From contig JAQCIK010000011.1 in NCBI GenBank assembly GCA_027592035.1, positions 1-64,000 of the forward strand: a stretch of 64,000 bases of DNA. The letters run 5' to 3'. Source of the DNA: Casp-actino8 sp001510455. Its GTDB lineage: Bacteria > Actinomycetota > Acidimicrobiia > Acidimicrobiales > Ilumatobacteraceae. A program made the translations under genes and the position numbers. The notes beneath the pieces were generated by a model, which did not search any database, was not told the origin of the DNA, and saw only the letters and a program-made list of their open reading frames with translations. Shown here in pieces: positions 57,648 through 64,000 of this stretch (its first letter is position 1; each line of letters begins with the position of its first letter).

Positions 57648-57929
57648 TCAGGCGGCGAGGAGTCGCCGGGCGTCGTCGACGGCCGAGGGCTGGAGCATCC
57701 AGCCGCGACTGCGCACGGTCCGAATGGCCTCGGGGCCGAGAACCCGGCGAATGGATACCAGGAGCGAGTCGCATCGGCGGCTGTTGAGGCCGGTCAGCCC
57801 GGCTCGTCGAGCCAGTTCGGCTCGGCTGACCACCCGTCCCTGGCAGTCCAGAAACACCTGTAAGACGGCTGTTTCCTGGGCGGTGAGGGGGGTGTCGGAG
57901 GTGAGCAGGGCGTCGGGGCAGGCGTCCAT
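57648..57929 (-). CDS. stand-alone OmpR-type winged-helix DNA-binding protein
   Basis: 93 aa, essentially only a Trans_reg_C domain: PLTAQETAVLQVFLDCQGRVVSRAELARRAGLTGLNSRRCDSLLVSIRRVLGPEAIRTVRSRGWML. This has the helix-loop-recognition helix and final hairpin of OmpR/GlnR proteins but no receiver domain. It lies directly upstream of the GlnR-type box and amt on the same strand, so a GlnR-like role is the leading guess. It could also be another regulator. TACGGT lies eight bases and CAGGAG two bases before its ATG. Confidence 0.75.
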   Translation of the reverse strand: MDACPDALLTSDTPLTAQETAVLQVFLDCQGRVVSRAELARRAGLTGLNSRRCDSLLVSIRRVLGPEAIRTVRSRGWMLQPSAVDDARRLLAA

Positions 57930-57970
57930 GGCTCCTGACCGTAGGAATCGGCCGTGACGGGTCTGTTGGC

Positions 57971-57992
57971 ACCGTGTGAACGCTGTGTGAAC
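57971..57992 (-). promoter_or_regulatory. PHO-box-like repeat upstream of the winged-helix gene
   Basis: On the minus strand two adjoining 11-mers, GTTCACACAGC and GTTCACACGGT, have the same layout as the pstS box (11040-11061). They end 28 bases upstream of the candidate -10 TACGGT (57938-57943). Confidence 0.55.
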
Positions 57993-58044
57993 GACGACGC
58001 AGGATCGTGAGTCGCCGAATTGTCCCGTCCCGACATGTGTCGGT

Positions 58045-58050
58045 GAGAAT
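58045..58050 (+). promoter_or_regulatory. -10-like box of the acyl-CoA dehydrogenase gene
   Basis: GAGAAT lies six bases (gaccga) before ATG 58057. Confidence 0.45.
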
Positions 58051-58056
58051 GACCGA

Positions 58057-59289
58057 ATGGAACTCAGCTACCCCGCCGACGCCGAAGAATTCCGTCAGGA
58101 GATCCGCACCTGGCTCGAGAAGAACCTCCCGAAGGGTTGGGGTCAGCCCGGCTTCGAGATGTCGGCCGAGGACCGCAAGGCGTTCAACGAGACCTGGCCG
58201 TCGAAGTTGTTCGAAGGTGGCTGGATCTGCGCCACGTGGCCGACCGAGTACGGCGGCAAGGGCCTGTCCACCATGCAGGGTGTGGTGTTGGCCGAGGAAT
58301 TCGCACGACTGAAGGCGCCGCTGCGGGCCGACTTCTTCGGCGACACCTTGGTCGGTCCGACGTTGCTGCAGTGGGGAACCGAAGAACAGAAGAAGGAATT
58401 CCTCCCCAACATCTTGAACGGTCAGACGCGTTGGTGTCAGGGCTTCAGCGAACCGAACTCGGGCTCCGACCTGGCGTCGTTGAAGACCACGGCCGTTCTC
58501 GACGGTGACGAGTGGGTCATCAACGGCCAGAAGGTCTGGACGACCGGTGGTCATCATGCCGACTACTGCTTCTTGCTCACTCGCACCGATCCCGATGCGA
58601 CCAAGCACAAGGGCATCTCGTACCTCCTCGTTCCGATGCGTCAAGAAGGCGTGGAAGTGCGCGGCATCGTACAGCCCGACGGAACCGCGGAGTTCTGCGA
58701 AGTGTTCTTCACCGATGCCCGCTGCCCGAAGGACAACGTGGTGGGTGGTGTCAACAACGGTTGGAAGGTCGCCAACTCCACACTCGCCTTCGAGCGCGGT
58801 ATGAGCGCCACCACTGGGTACCGCCGCTTCGAAGAGGAGTACCGCCTGATGAAGCAGGCCGCCACCGAGAACGGTTCGATCGAACACGACGGTGTTCGGC
58901 AGCGCCTGATGCGCTACTACACCAAGATCCAGATCCTGCGCATCAACGGTTTGCGTTCGCTCACCGCCACGCTCAACGGCTCGAAGGATCTCGGTGTCAT
59001 GGCTCTCGGTGCCACCAACAAGATGTTCTGGTCCGAGATGCACAAGGAGGCCATGGAACTGGCCCTCGACATCTTCGGTGCCGAGTCGATGCTCGTCGAC
59101 GCCGGTGCGTCGGCGTCGTGGCCGGGTGTCGCACGTGAAAGGCGACGTGAGGGGTACCCCGTCAGCCCGATGATGTCGGCCTTCTTCTTCAGTCGCTCCG
59201 AAACCATCTGGGGTGGAACGAGTCAGATCCAGCGCAACATCGTGAGTGAGCGCGTCCTCGGTCTGCCGAAGGAGCCGTCACCTAGTTGA
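58057..59289 (+). CDS. acyl-CoA dehydrogenase
   Basis: A 410-aa flavoenzyme introducing the alpha,beta double bond into acyl-CoA. It has the N-terminal PADAEEFRQEIRTWLEKNLP, WCQGFSEPNSGSDLASLKTTAVLDGDEWVINGQKVWTTGGHHADY (FAD and substrate loop), TNKMFWSEMHKEAMELALDIFGAES and WGGTSQIQRNIVSERVLGLPKEP. The wording around the middle helices fits the actinobacterial FadE group with a likely catalytic Glu in the last third, which I cannot pinpoint. EtfAB is the expected electron acceptor. Confidence 0.93.
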   Translation: MELSYPADAEEFRQEIRTWLEKNLPKGWGQPGFEMSAEDRKAFNETWPSKLFEGGWICATWPTEYGGKGLSTMQGVVLAEEFARLKAPLRADFFGDTLVGPTLLQWGTEEQKKEFLPNILNGQTRWCQGFSEPNSGSDLASLKTTAVLDGDEWVINGQKVWTTGGHHADYCFLLTRTDPDATKHKGISYLLVPMRQEGVEVRGIVQPDGTAEFCEVFFTDARCPKDNVVGGVNNGWKVANSTLAFERGMSATTGYRRFEEEYRLMKQAATENGSIEHDGVRQRLMRYYTKIQILRINGLRSLTATLNGSKDLGVMALGATNKMFWSEMHKEAMELALDIFGAESMLVDAGASASWPGVARERRREGYPVSPMMSAFFFSRSETIWGGTSQIQRNIVSERVLGLPKEPSPS

Positions 59290-59348
59290 CCGAACCCATA
59301 TTGACACCCCGTCTCCTGATGGTGATGGGGGCGACGCTCGCGTAGTAC

Positions 59349-60479
59349 GTGTGCGTCGGAATTCTGATTCCGGTCCTGCCGGTGTTCGTCGAGAACGGCA
59401 TGGGATCGGGCGAGGCGATGGTCGGTGCGTCGGCCGTGGCCTTCAGTCTGGCCGCCGTCCTGTCACGGCCGCTGATCACGTTGATCGGGGTGCATTCGGG
59501 TCGACGCATCTTGATGGTGGGTGGTGGCTTCATCGGTGCGATCGGCGGGATCGGCCTGGTGTTGGTGACCGAACCCTGGCAAGTGCTTCCGTTGCGCGCG
59601 CTCATGGGTGCCGGTGAGGCAGCTCTGTTCGTCGGCGCATCGACGATCGTGGTCGAATCCACACCACAACATCGTCGCGCCGAGGCGGCGAGTTATCTCT
59701 CGTTGTCGGTATTCGGCGGGCTGTCGATCGGGCCGATCATCGGTGAGGCGGTACTCGGTGACGTGGCGTCGTCGGCTCGTGGCCTCGGGGTCGGGAACTT
59801 CGATGCCGTGTTCGTTCTCGTCGGACTGGCAGCTCTCGTCGCAGCTCTTGCATCGTTCGCCGCTCCGCATTGGGTGGGGGAGAAGATCACACCCGAACCC
59901 TTCCGGTGGCTCGAACGCGACGCCGTGTTTCCGGGTCTGGTGCTAGCGAGTGGAATTGCGGCATGGACCGGGTTCAGCACGTTCCTACCGACTTTCGCCA
60001 AGGATCAGGGAATCGGTGGGTCGGCCCCGTTCTTCTTTCTGTACAGCATGATCTGCATCGTCGTCCGATTGTTCGGTGCGAAGTGGCCCGAGCGATTCGG
60101 ACTTCGACGCACGGTGTTCGGTGCCGTCTCGATCATCTTCCTCGGCATGGTGGTCGTCTCGTTCTTCGGTAACGAATCAGGGATCTGGGTGTCGACCGCT
60201 CTCATGGGACTCGGGATGTCGTTCCTCTATCCGTCACTTCTCGCCATGAGTGTGAAGAACGTGAGCGATGCCAAGCGAGTCGCCGTCGTGTCGAGCTTCA
60301 CGATGTTCTTCGAGATCGGAGCCACGGCGAGTGGGCTGATTCTCGGCGGCGTGGGCGAAATGTTGGGCAAGCGTGCGATCTTCGTGGGTGGGGCCATGTT
60401 CGCGGCTTACGGCATGTACGTGGTCATGAAGACGCGTCCACCGATCGAGAAGCGTGAGCTCTCAGTGACTGCTGGCTGA
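59349..60479 (+). CDS. MFS transporter with an in-frame amber codon in its first helix
   Basis: 376 aa from GTG 59349, with about 11-12 membrane helices. VFVENGMGSGEAMVGASAVAFSLAAVLSRP and MVGGGFIGAIGGIGLVL are MFS-like, as is GAGEAALFVGASTIVVESTPQHRRAEAASYLSLS. In frame upstream, from TTG 59286, it reads TEPILTPRLLMVMGATLA, then TAG (59343-59345), then YVCVGILIPVLPVFV. The natural first helix is thus interrupted. It may be a pseudogene, a sequencing error or translated from GTG. The substrate is unknown. Confidence 0.65.
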   Translation: MCVGILIPVLPVFVENGMGSGEAMVGASAVAFSLAAVLSRPLITLIGVHSGRRILMVGGGFIGAIGGIGLVLVTEPWQVLPLRALMGAGEAALFVGASTIVVESTPQHRRAEAASYLSLSVFGGLSIGPIIGEAVLGDVASSARGLGVGNFDAVFVLVGLAALVAALASFAAPHWVGEKITPEPFRWLERDAVFPGLVLASGIAAWTGFSTFLPTFAKDQGIGGSAPFFFLYSMICIVVRLFGAKWPERFGLRRTVFGAVSIIFLGMVVVSFFGNESGIWVSTALMGLGMSFLYPSLLAMSVKNVSDAKRVAVVSSFTMFFEIGATASGLILGGVGEMLGKRAIFVGGAMFAAYGMYVVMKTRPPIEKRELSVTAG

Positions 60480-61973
60480 CGAGTCTCCGGGTTGCATGGC
60501 CGAGTTCGACCGCAACGGACGAGCCGGCACACGGAACGCGATGATCGTGGCCGCAATGATGATCGGTACCGCCGCCCAGAACACGATCGTGATCGCGTCG
60601 GCCATCACACCGAGAGCCAAGGTCTTCTGCTCAGGGGGCAAGTCGGCGATGGCGCGTGGACGGCGGATCAAGGCCTCGTCGATTCGTCCCGAGATCCGGG
60701 AGTTGAACAGAGCCCCGTACACCGCGAGTCCGATCACCCCTCCGAGAGAGCGCATGAAGAGCACCAGTGAGGAAGCCGTTCCCATCTCGTGGGGTTGAAC
60801 CGCGTTCTGCACTGCGAGGGTTCCGGTGGGCATGAGGGCCCCCAGACCGATTCCGATCAGAGCCGAACCGATCATGGCGACCACGATGTAACCGTCACTC
60901 GGTCCGAGAGTGGTGAGAACCAACAATGCAACGAGGGTCACGATCGTTCCGAACGGCGGCCACACCTTGTACGAACCGGTCTTCGACGTCCGGCGTCCGA
61001 TGAGAGTGGCCGAAAACGCCACTGCGACGGCCAGCGGTGTGAGCAGGAGTCCTGAATTGGTGGGTGACACGCCGGTGACACCTTGGAGATAGAGGGGCAA
61101 GAAGGCGTTGGTCCCGTAGAACACCGTTCCGACAAGGAACATCATCGGGATCACGGTGCGAACGACGTCGATCGAGAACATCGACATCGGAATGATCGGT
61201 TCCGGTGCTCTCAGCTCCCACCTGACGAAGGTGATGGCGCCGGTGGCGGCCGTCAGAAGAAGTCCGAGGGTCGACGGATGGGTCCATCCGTTCTCGTCAC
61301 TCGACCAGGCGAGAGCCACGATGAGCGACGAAACCGAGACGACCAGAAGGAACGCACCTCGGTAGTCGACCTTGCGTTCGACCTTGGTGAACGGAAGGCG
61401 AAGGGCTCGGTCGGTGATGGCGAGGGCGATGAGGCCGAGTGGAAGATTGAGAAGGAAGATCCAGCGCCAACTCGTGTTGTCGACGATGAAGCCACCGATG
61501 AGCGGACCGATCACACTCGTCACGGTGAACACACTCGTGATGAATCCGACGTAGCGGCCACGTTCGCGTGGAGCGACGACGTCACCGATGATGGCGAACG
61601 ACAACGAGAAGAGTCCGCCTCCACCGATTCCTTGCACACCGCGCGACAGGATCAATTGCAACATGCTCTGCGAGATTCCGCAGAGCAGTGATCCGACGAC
61701 GAAGGTGATGATCGCGATCTGGAAGAGTCGTCGCCGACCGTAGAGATCGGAGAGTTTGCCGAACAGCGGAGTGGATGCCGTCTGGGTCAGGAGATATGCG
61801 GTACCGACCCACGCGTAACTCTTCACGCCGCCGAGATCACCGACGATGGTGGCCAGTGCCGTGTTGATGATCGTGCCTTCGAGGGCCGACAGGAACATGC
61901 CGGCCATGACGCCACCGAAAATGGTGTAGATCTGCCTCTTCGACAGTTGGGGGATGGGGGCGACGTCGGTCAT
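60462..61973 (-). CDS. MFS multidrug efflux transporter, DHA2 (EmrB/QacA) type
   Basis: A 503-aa, 14-helix drug:H+ antiporter. It has FGGVMAGMFLSALEGTIINTALATIVGDLGG (motif D region), YLLTQTASTPLFGKLSDLYGRRR (motif A), SRGVQGIGGGGLFSLSFAIIGDVVAPRERGRYVG (motifs B/C region) and VTSVIGPLIGGFIVDNTSWRWIFLLNLPLG (motif C). GGAG precedes ATG 61973. A TTGTAC-type palindrome lies 15 bases upstream of the start. It overlaps the convergent MFS gene by 18 bases and is divergent from ogt. Confidence 0.92.
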   Translation of the reverse strand: MTDVAPIPQLSKRQIYTIFGGVMAGMFLSALEGTIINTALATIVGDLGGVKSYAWVGTAYLLTQTASTPLFGKLSDLYGRRRLFQIAIITFVVGSLLCGISQSMLQLILSRGVQGIGGGGLFSLSFAIIGDVVAPRERGRYVGFITSVFTVTSVIGPLIGGFIVDNTSWRWIFLLNLPLGLIALAITDRALRLPFTKVERKVDYRGAFLLVVSVSSLIVALAWSSDENGWTHPSTLGLLLTAATGAITFVRWELRAPEPIIPMSMFSIDVVRTVIPMMFLVGTVFYGTNAFLPLYLQGVTGVSPTNSGLLLTPLAVAVAFSATLIGRRTSKTGSYKVWPPFGTIVTLVALLVLTTLGPSDGYIVVAMIGSALIGIGLGALMPTGTLAVQNAVQPHEMGTASSLVLFMRSLGGVIGLAVYGALFNSRISGRIDEALIRRPRAIADLPPEQKTLALGVMADAITIVFWAAVPIIIAATIIAFRVPARPLRSNSAMQPGDSSASSH

Positions 61974-61987
61974 GGCATTCTCCGGTA

Positions 61988-62002
61988 GTTGTACGGTACA
62001 AC
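61988..62002. promoter_or_regulatory. TetR-type operator candidate upstream of the DHA2 transporter
   Basis: Perfect palindrome GTTGTAC-g-GTACAAC. On the minus strand it contains TACCGT, a likely -10 hexamer, so a bound repressor would block the efflux gene. Confidence 0.55.
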
Positions 62003-62047
62003 GAAAGCCGCCGAACGCCGCAGTTCGGAGATGGGCCAAGATGTGAC

Positions 62048-62551
62048 ATGCCAACCACTGCCGATTCCCCTCTCGTCCGGCGCACCATCGATTCGCCGGT
62101 CGGCCCATTGGTCCTGGTTGCCTCGGCCTCGGGTCTGGTGGCGGTCGACTTCGGCGTCCGACCCGAACGCCTCTCGATCGACGAAGGACCGTCGGACGTG
62201 CTCGACCGAGCCGAACAACAACTGGCCGAGTACTTCGCCGGTGACCGTCAGGACTTCGATCTGCCCCTCGAACCCGAGGGCACGGCGTTCCAGTTGTCGG
62301 TCTGGCAGGTGCTGCGCACCATTCCATACGGTCAGACCATCTCGTACGGCGAGCAGGCCCGTCGTCTGGGCGATGCCAACAAGGCGCGTGCCGTCGGGGG
62401 CGCCAATGGCAAGAATCCTCTGTCGATCGTCGTTCCGTGCCATCGCGTGATCGGCGCATCCGGTGCGCTCACCGGATTCGGCGGAGGGATCTCCATCAAG
62501 GAGAGTCTGTTGCGACTCGAACAGGAGGTGGCGTCGTGCGTCTCCCGGTGA
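62048..62551 (+). CDS. ogt: methylated-DNA--protein-cysteine S-methyltransferase
   Basis: A 167-aa suicide repair protein taking O6-alkyl groups from guanine. The N-terminal domain TIDSPVGPLVLVASASGLVAV leads to the active domain: GTAFQLSVWQVLRTIPYGQTISYGEQARRLG (with the recognition Arg and Tyr), ARAVGGANGKNPLSIVVPCHRVIGASGALTGFGGG. The methyl-accepting Cys is in PCHRV. CAAGAT lies five bases before ATG 62048, a weak leaderless match. It overlaps the next gene by 16 bases. Confidence 0.95.
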   Translation: MPTTADSPLVRRTIDSPVGPLVLVASASGLVAVDFGVRPERLSIDEGPSDVLDRAEQQLAEYFAGDRQDFDLPLEPEGTAFQLSVWQVLRTIPYGQTISYGEQARRLGDANKARAVGGANGKNPLSIVVPCHRVIGASGALTGFGGGISIKESLLRLEQEVASCVSR

Positions 62552-63090
62552 GAGGTTCCGGAGACGATCCTCGACTTTCCGAATTGTTCGCCAAGGGTCT
62601 CACGGGTCCCGAAGGTGACCCACTGAACATCTTCGGAGTGCTCGGGAATCATCCCGACATGTTGAAGCGGTGGCTCGTGTTCGCGACCCATGTGCTGTCG
62701 AAGAACACGCTCTCTCCTCGTGACCGCGAGCTACTCATCCTGCGGACGGGTTGGAACTGCGGATCGAAGTACGAGTGGGGTCAGCACGTGGTGATCGCGC
62801 GCGACTGCGGGATCAGTGACCACGAGATCGAATCGGTGAAAGAGGGTCCGTCGGCGTCGTCGTGGTCGAGTCATGATCGCATGCTTCTTGTTGCGGCTGA
62901 CGAGCTGCATCAGCACCAGACACTGAGTGATCACGCGTGGAACGGCCTGACGGCCACCTACTCCACCGAGCAAGTACTCGATGTGATCGCAACGGTGGGC
63001 AATTATCACCTCGTCGCCATGTTCTTGAACAGCACCGGAGTGCCGCTCGACGCCGGTGTTCCCGACGATCCCGAAGTGGGCCGCCGCTGA
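62536..63090 (+). CDS. carboxymuconolactone decarboxylase (AhpD-like) family protein
   Basis: A 184-aa CMD-fold protein. It has NHPDMLKRWLVFATHVLSKNTLSPRDRELLILRTGWNCGSKYEWGQHVVIARDCGISDHEIESV, the family core. The usual redox motif ExxxxCxxH is changed: the segment reads NCGSKYEWGQH with a single Cys, so peroxidase activity is doubtful. GTG 62536 has AGGAGG eight bases upstream. It is translationally coupled to ogt. Confidence 0.87.
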   Translation: MRLPVRGSGDDPRLSELFAKGLTGPEGDPLNIFGVLGNHPDMLKRWLVFATHVLSKNTLSPRDRELLILRTGWNCGSKYEWGQHVVIARDCGISDHEIESVKEGPSASSWSSHDRMLLVAADELHQHQTLSDHAWNGLTATYSTEQVLDVIATVGNYHLVAMFLNSTGVPLDAGVPDDPEVGRR

Positions 63091-63143
63091 ATTGGTGGGT
63101 CGTCGACTCGCCGGTCAGCGACGCTTGGCCGTGACGACGACGC

Positions 63144-63755
63144 TCAGCGACGCTTCGCGTTGGCCGATTGCTCGCGCCGTTTGCGCGCCGCTTCTTGCTC
63201 GGCGGCCTTTCGAGCCTTGCGCTGTTCGCGCAGTGCAGCGCGCTCGGCCGTCTCTTCTTTCTCGAGAACGACCGGTGCGGTGGTGGTGACTTCGGCCGGC
63301 GGCAATTTGTAGTCGTCGTTGGTCTTCAGGATGCGAATGATGTGAGGTGATGCGACGGCCTCGCCGCACACGACGGTGGCCAGCATCATCTGCGTCGCCG
63401 CCAGACCGTGCTTCTTCGACACTTCGGGCAGAACGTCGAGCAGCTGCTCTTCGCTGGGGTCGTCGGAATCGTCGCCGAGCAATTCGATGCAGTCGTTCAG
63501 ACAGTCGTCGGTGAGGAGCAACGAGAGTCGCTCGAGATCACCGTTGATCCGTCCTTTGTTGGCGGTCTCACGAATGGCGCTCACCAGACCGGCATCGTCG
63601 AGCTCGGATCCCTTCACGCCCGCGATGTGCTGGACTGCGTCTTGGCCCTCCTCGTCGAGGGCCTGGTAGCGGCGGACGATCTCGGTGTCTTCGAGACTAC
63701 GCAAAGCGCGATCGAGGAGTGAGAGAGCGACGAGACGGGTCTTGACCTGGTTCAC
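63144..63755 (-). CDS. uncharacterised helical protein with a basic tail
   Basis: 203 aa. The first two thirds look helical and acidic (SLLDRALRSLEDTEIVRRYQALDEEGQDAVQHI, LLTDDCLNDCIELLGDDSDDPSEEQLLDVLPEVSKKHG). The C-terminal 50 residues form a likely coiled coil of alternating Ala, Arg, Lys and Glu (AERAALREQRKARKAAEQEAARKRREQ). No enzyme motif is seen and I do not know the family. GTG 63755 has TAGCCT nine bases upstream. It is divergent from the YqeY-like gene. Confidence 0.65.
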   Translation of the reverse strand: MNQVKTRLVALSLLDRALRSLEDTEIVRRYQALDEEGQDAVQHIAGVKGSELDDAGLVSAIRETANKGRINGDLERLSLLLTDDCLNDCIELLGDDSDDPSEEQLLDVLPEVSKKHGLAATQMMLATVVCGEAVASPHIIRILKTNDDYKLPPAEVTTTAPVVLEKEETAERAALREQRKARKAAEQEAARKRREQSANAKRR

Positions 63756-63808
63756 AGTTGGTGAAGGCTAGCCGTGCAAATGCACGTGGACGCAGTCGTC
63801 GGTGACGA

Positions 63809-63814
63809 CAGAAT
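63809..63814 (+). promoter_or_regulatory. -10-like box of the YqeY-like gene
   Basis: CAGAAT lies six bases (gtcgcc) before ATG 63821. Confidence 0.4.
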
Positions 63815-63820
63815 GTCGCC

Positions 63821-64000
63821 ATGACCGATTCGATGAAGAACCGCCTGCAGGACGACCTCACACTCGCCATGAAAGCGAGTGACGATCTCACCAAGTCGAC
63901 TCTGCGCATGTTGCTCGCCGCTGTGATGAACGCCGAGGTGGCCGGCAAGGAGGCTGTCACGTTGAACGATGCTCAGGTGATCGCGGTGTTGCGTTCCGAG
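63821..64000 (+). CDS. GatB/YqeY-domain protein, N-terminal part (runs off the window)
   Basis: Sixty codons are present. MTDSMKNRLQDDLTLAMKASDDLTKSTLRMLLAAVMNAEV followed by LNDAQVIAVLRSE is the start of the YqeY family (about 150 aa when complete), related to the tail domain of the GatB amidotransferase subunit. Its function is unclear, possibly linked to tRNA-dependent amidation. The 3' end is outside the window. Confidence 0.88.
   Translation, partial: MTDSMKNRLQDDLTLAMKASDDLTKSTLRMLLAAVMNAEVAGKEAVTLNDAQVIAVLRSE

Noticed and set aside
57139..59043. A 634-codon minus-strand frame covering the acyl-CoA dehydrogenase and the amt start
   Set aside because: It crosses two real genes and a regulatory region and has no recognisable domain.
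1..64000. tRNA, rRNA, tmRNA, prophage, integrase or full insertion sequence
   Set aside because: I saw no cloverleaf with flanking conserved loops, no rRNA-like conserved blocks and no transposase or integrase motif. The gaps are mostly too short.

Overview
The window looks like a chromosomal segment of a free-living, moderately GC-rich actinobacterium, most likely of the class Acidimicrobiia (Ilumatobacter-like). This is inferred from gene content, not from a marker tree. There are three WhiB-family proteins. A DUF3107 / PdtaS-type kinase / WhiB1 block resembles mycobacteria. An SCO1664-family / DUF3090 / MSMEG_4193-type phosphatase cluster and a GlnR-like operator are also present. I see no rRNA, tRNA, CRISPR array, insertion sequence or prophage. 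About 75 genes fill the window, and the longest gene-poor stretch is about 300 bases.

Layout. 1-6.4 kb: purH, metF, an OatA-like acyltransferase/SGNH protein, mdh and a DeoD-like phosphorylase. 6.4-8.9 kb: two whiB genes, an FtcD-like transferase, tatA and a small unknown gene. 8.9-18.4 kb: a phosphate block of ppk1, pstSCAB, two tandem phoU genes, and a SenX3/RegX3-type two-component pair, with a PHO-box-like operator in front of pstS. 18.4-31.8 kb: a mixed block with MFS transporter, an inactive-looking zincin, an inactive-looking HtrA-like protein, moaE-mreB-ech, PQQ dehydrogenase, thioesterase, nitroreductase, methyltransferase, TetR, an EchA6-like protein and a class E sortase. 31.8-38.4 kb: a complete cytochrome c maturation System I operon (ccmABCDEFGHI). 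38.4-45.6 kb: SixA-like phosphatase, sulfite-oxidase-like enzyme, Mrp facing a SufR-like regulator, DUF3107, PdtaS-like kinase, WhiB1, GDPD and DAG kinase. 45.6-53.2 kb: etfBA, a four-gene kinase-like/phosphatase-like module, UdgB, an esterase and an FrhB-like protein. 53.2-58 kb: a lone CoxL-type molybdenum hydroxylase, then glnB-amt with a receiver-less winged-helix gene. 58-64 kb: acyl-CoA dehydrogenase, two MFS transporters, ogt, a CMD-family gene, an unknown gene and a partial YqeY gene.

Two themes stand out. First, many transcription units start without a ribosome-binding site. A hexamer close to TANNNT lies exactly 6-7 bases before the ATG/GTG, which implies leaderless mRNAs. Genes inside operons instead use GGAG-type sites or overlapping stop/start codons. 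Second, phosphate and nitrogen control appear linked. The pst cluster has a PHO-box-like operator. A similar 11-bp repeat pair precedes the small winged-helix gene, and the amt-glnB promoter carries a textbook-spaced GlnR-type box.

Non-coding structures of note are a 158-bp MITE-like inverted repeat with a possible 7-bp target duplication (30541-30698), a 58-bp perfect palindrome upstream of the GDPD gene (43855-43912), three 31-bp tandem repeats (41763-41856), three 14-bp tandem repeats carrying stop codons (28870-28911), and operator-like palindromes at several divergent promoters.
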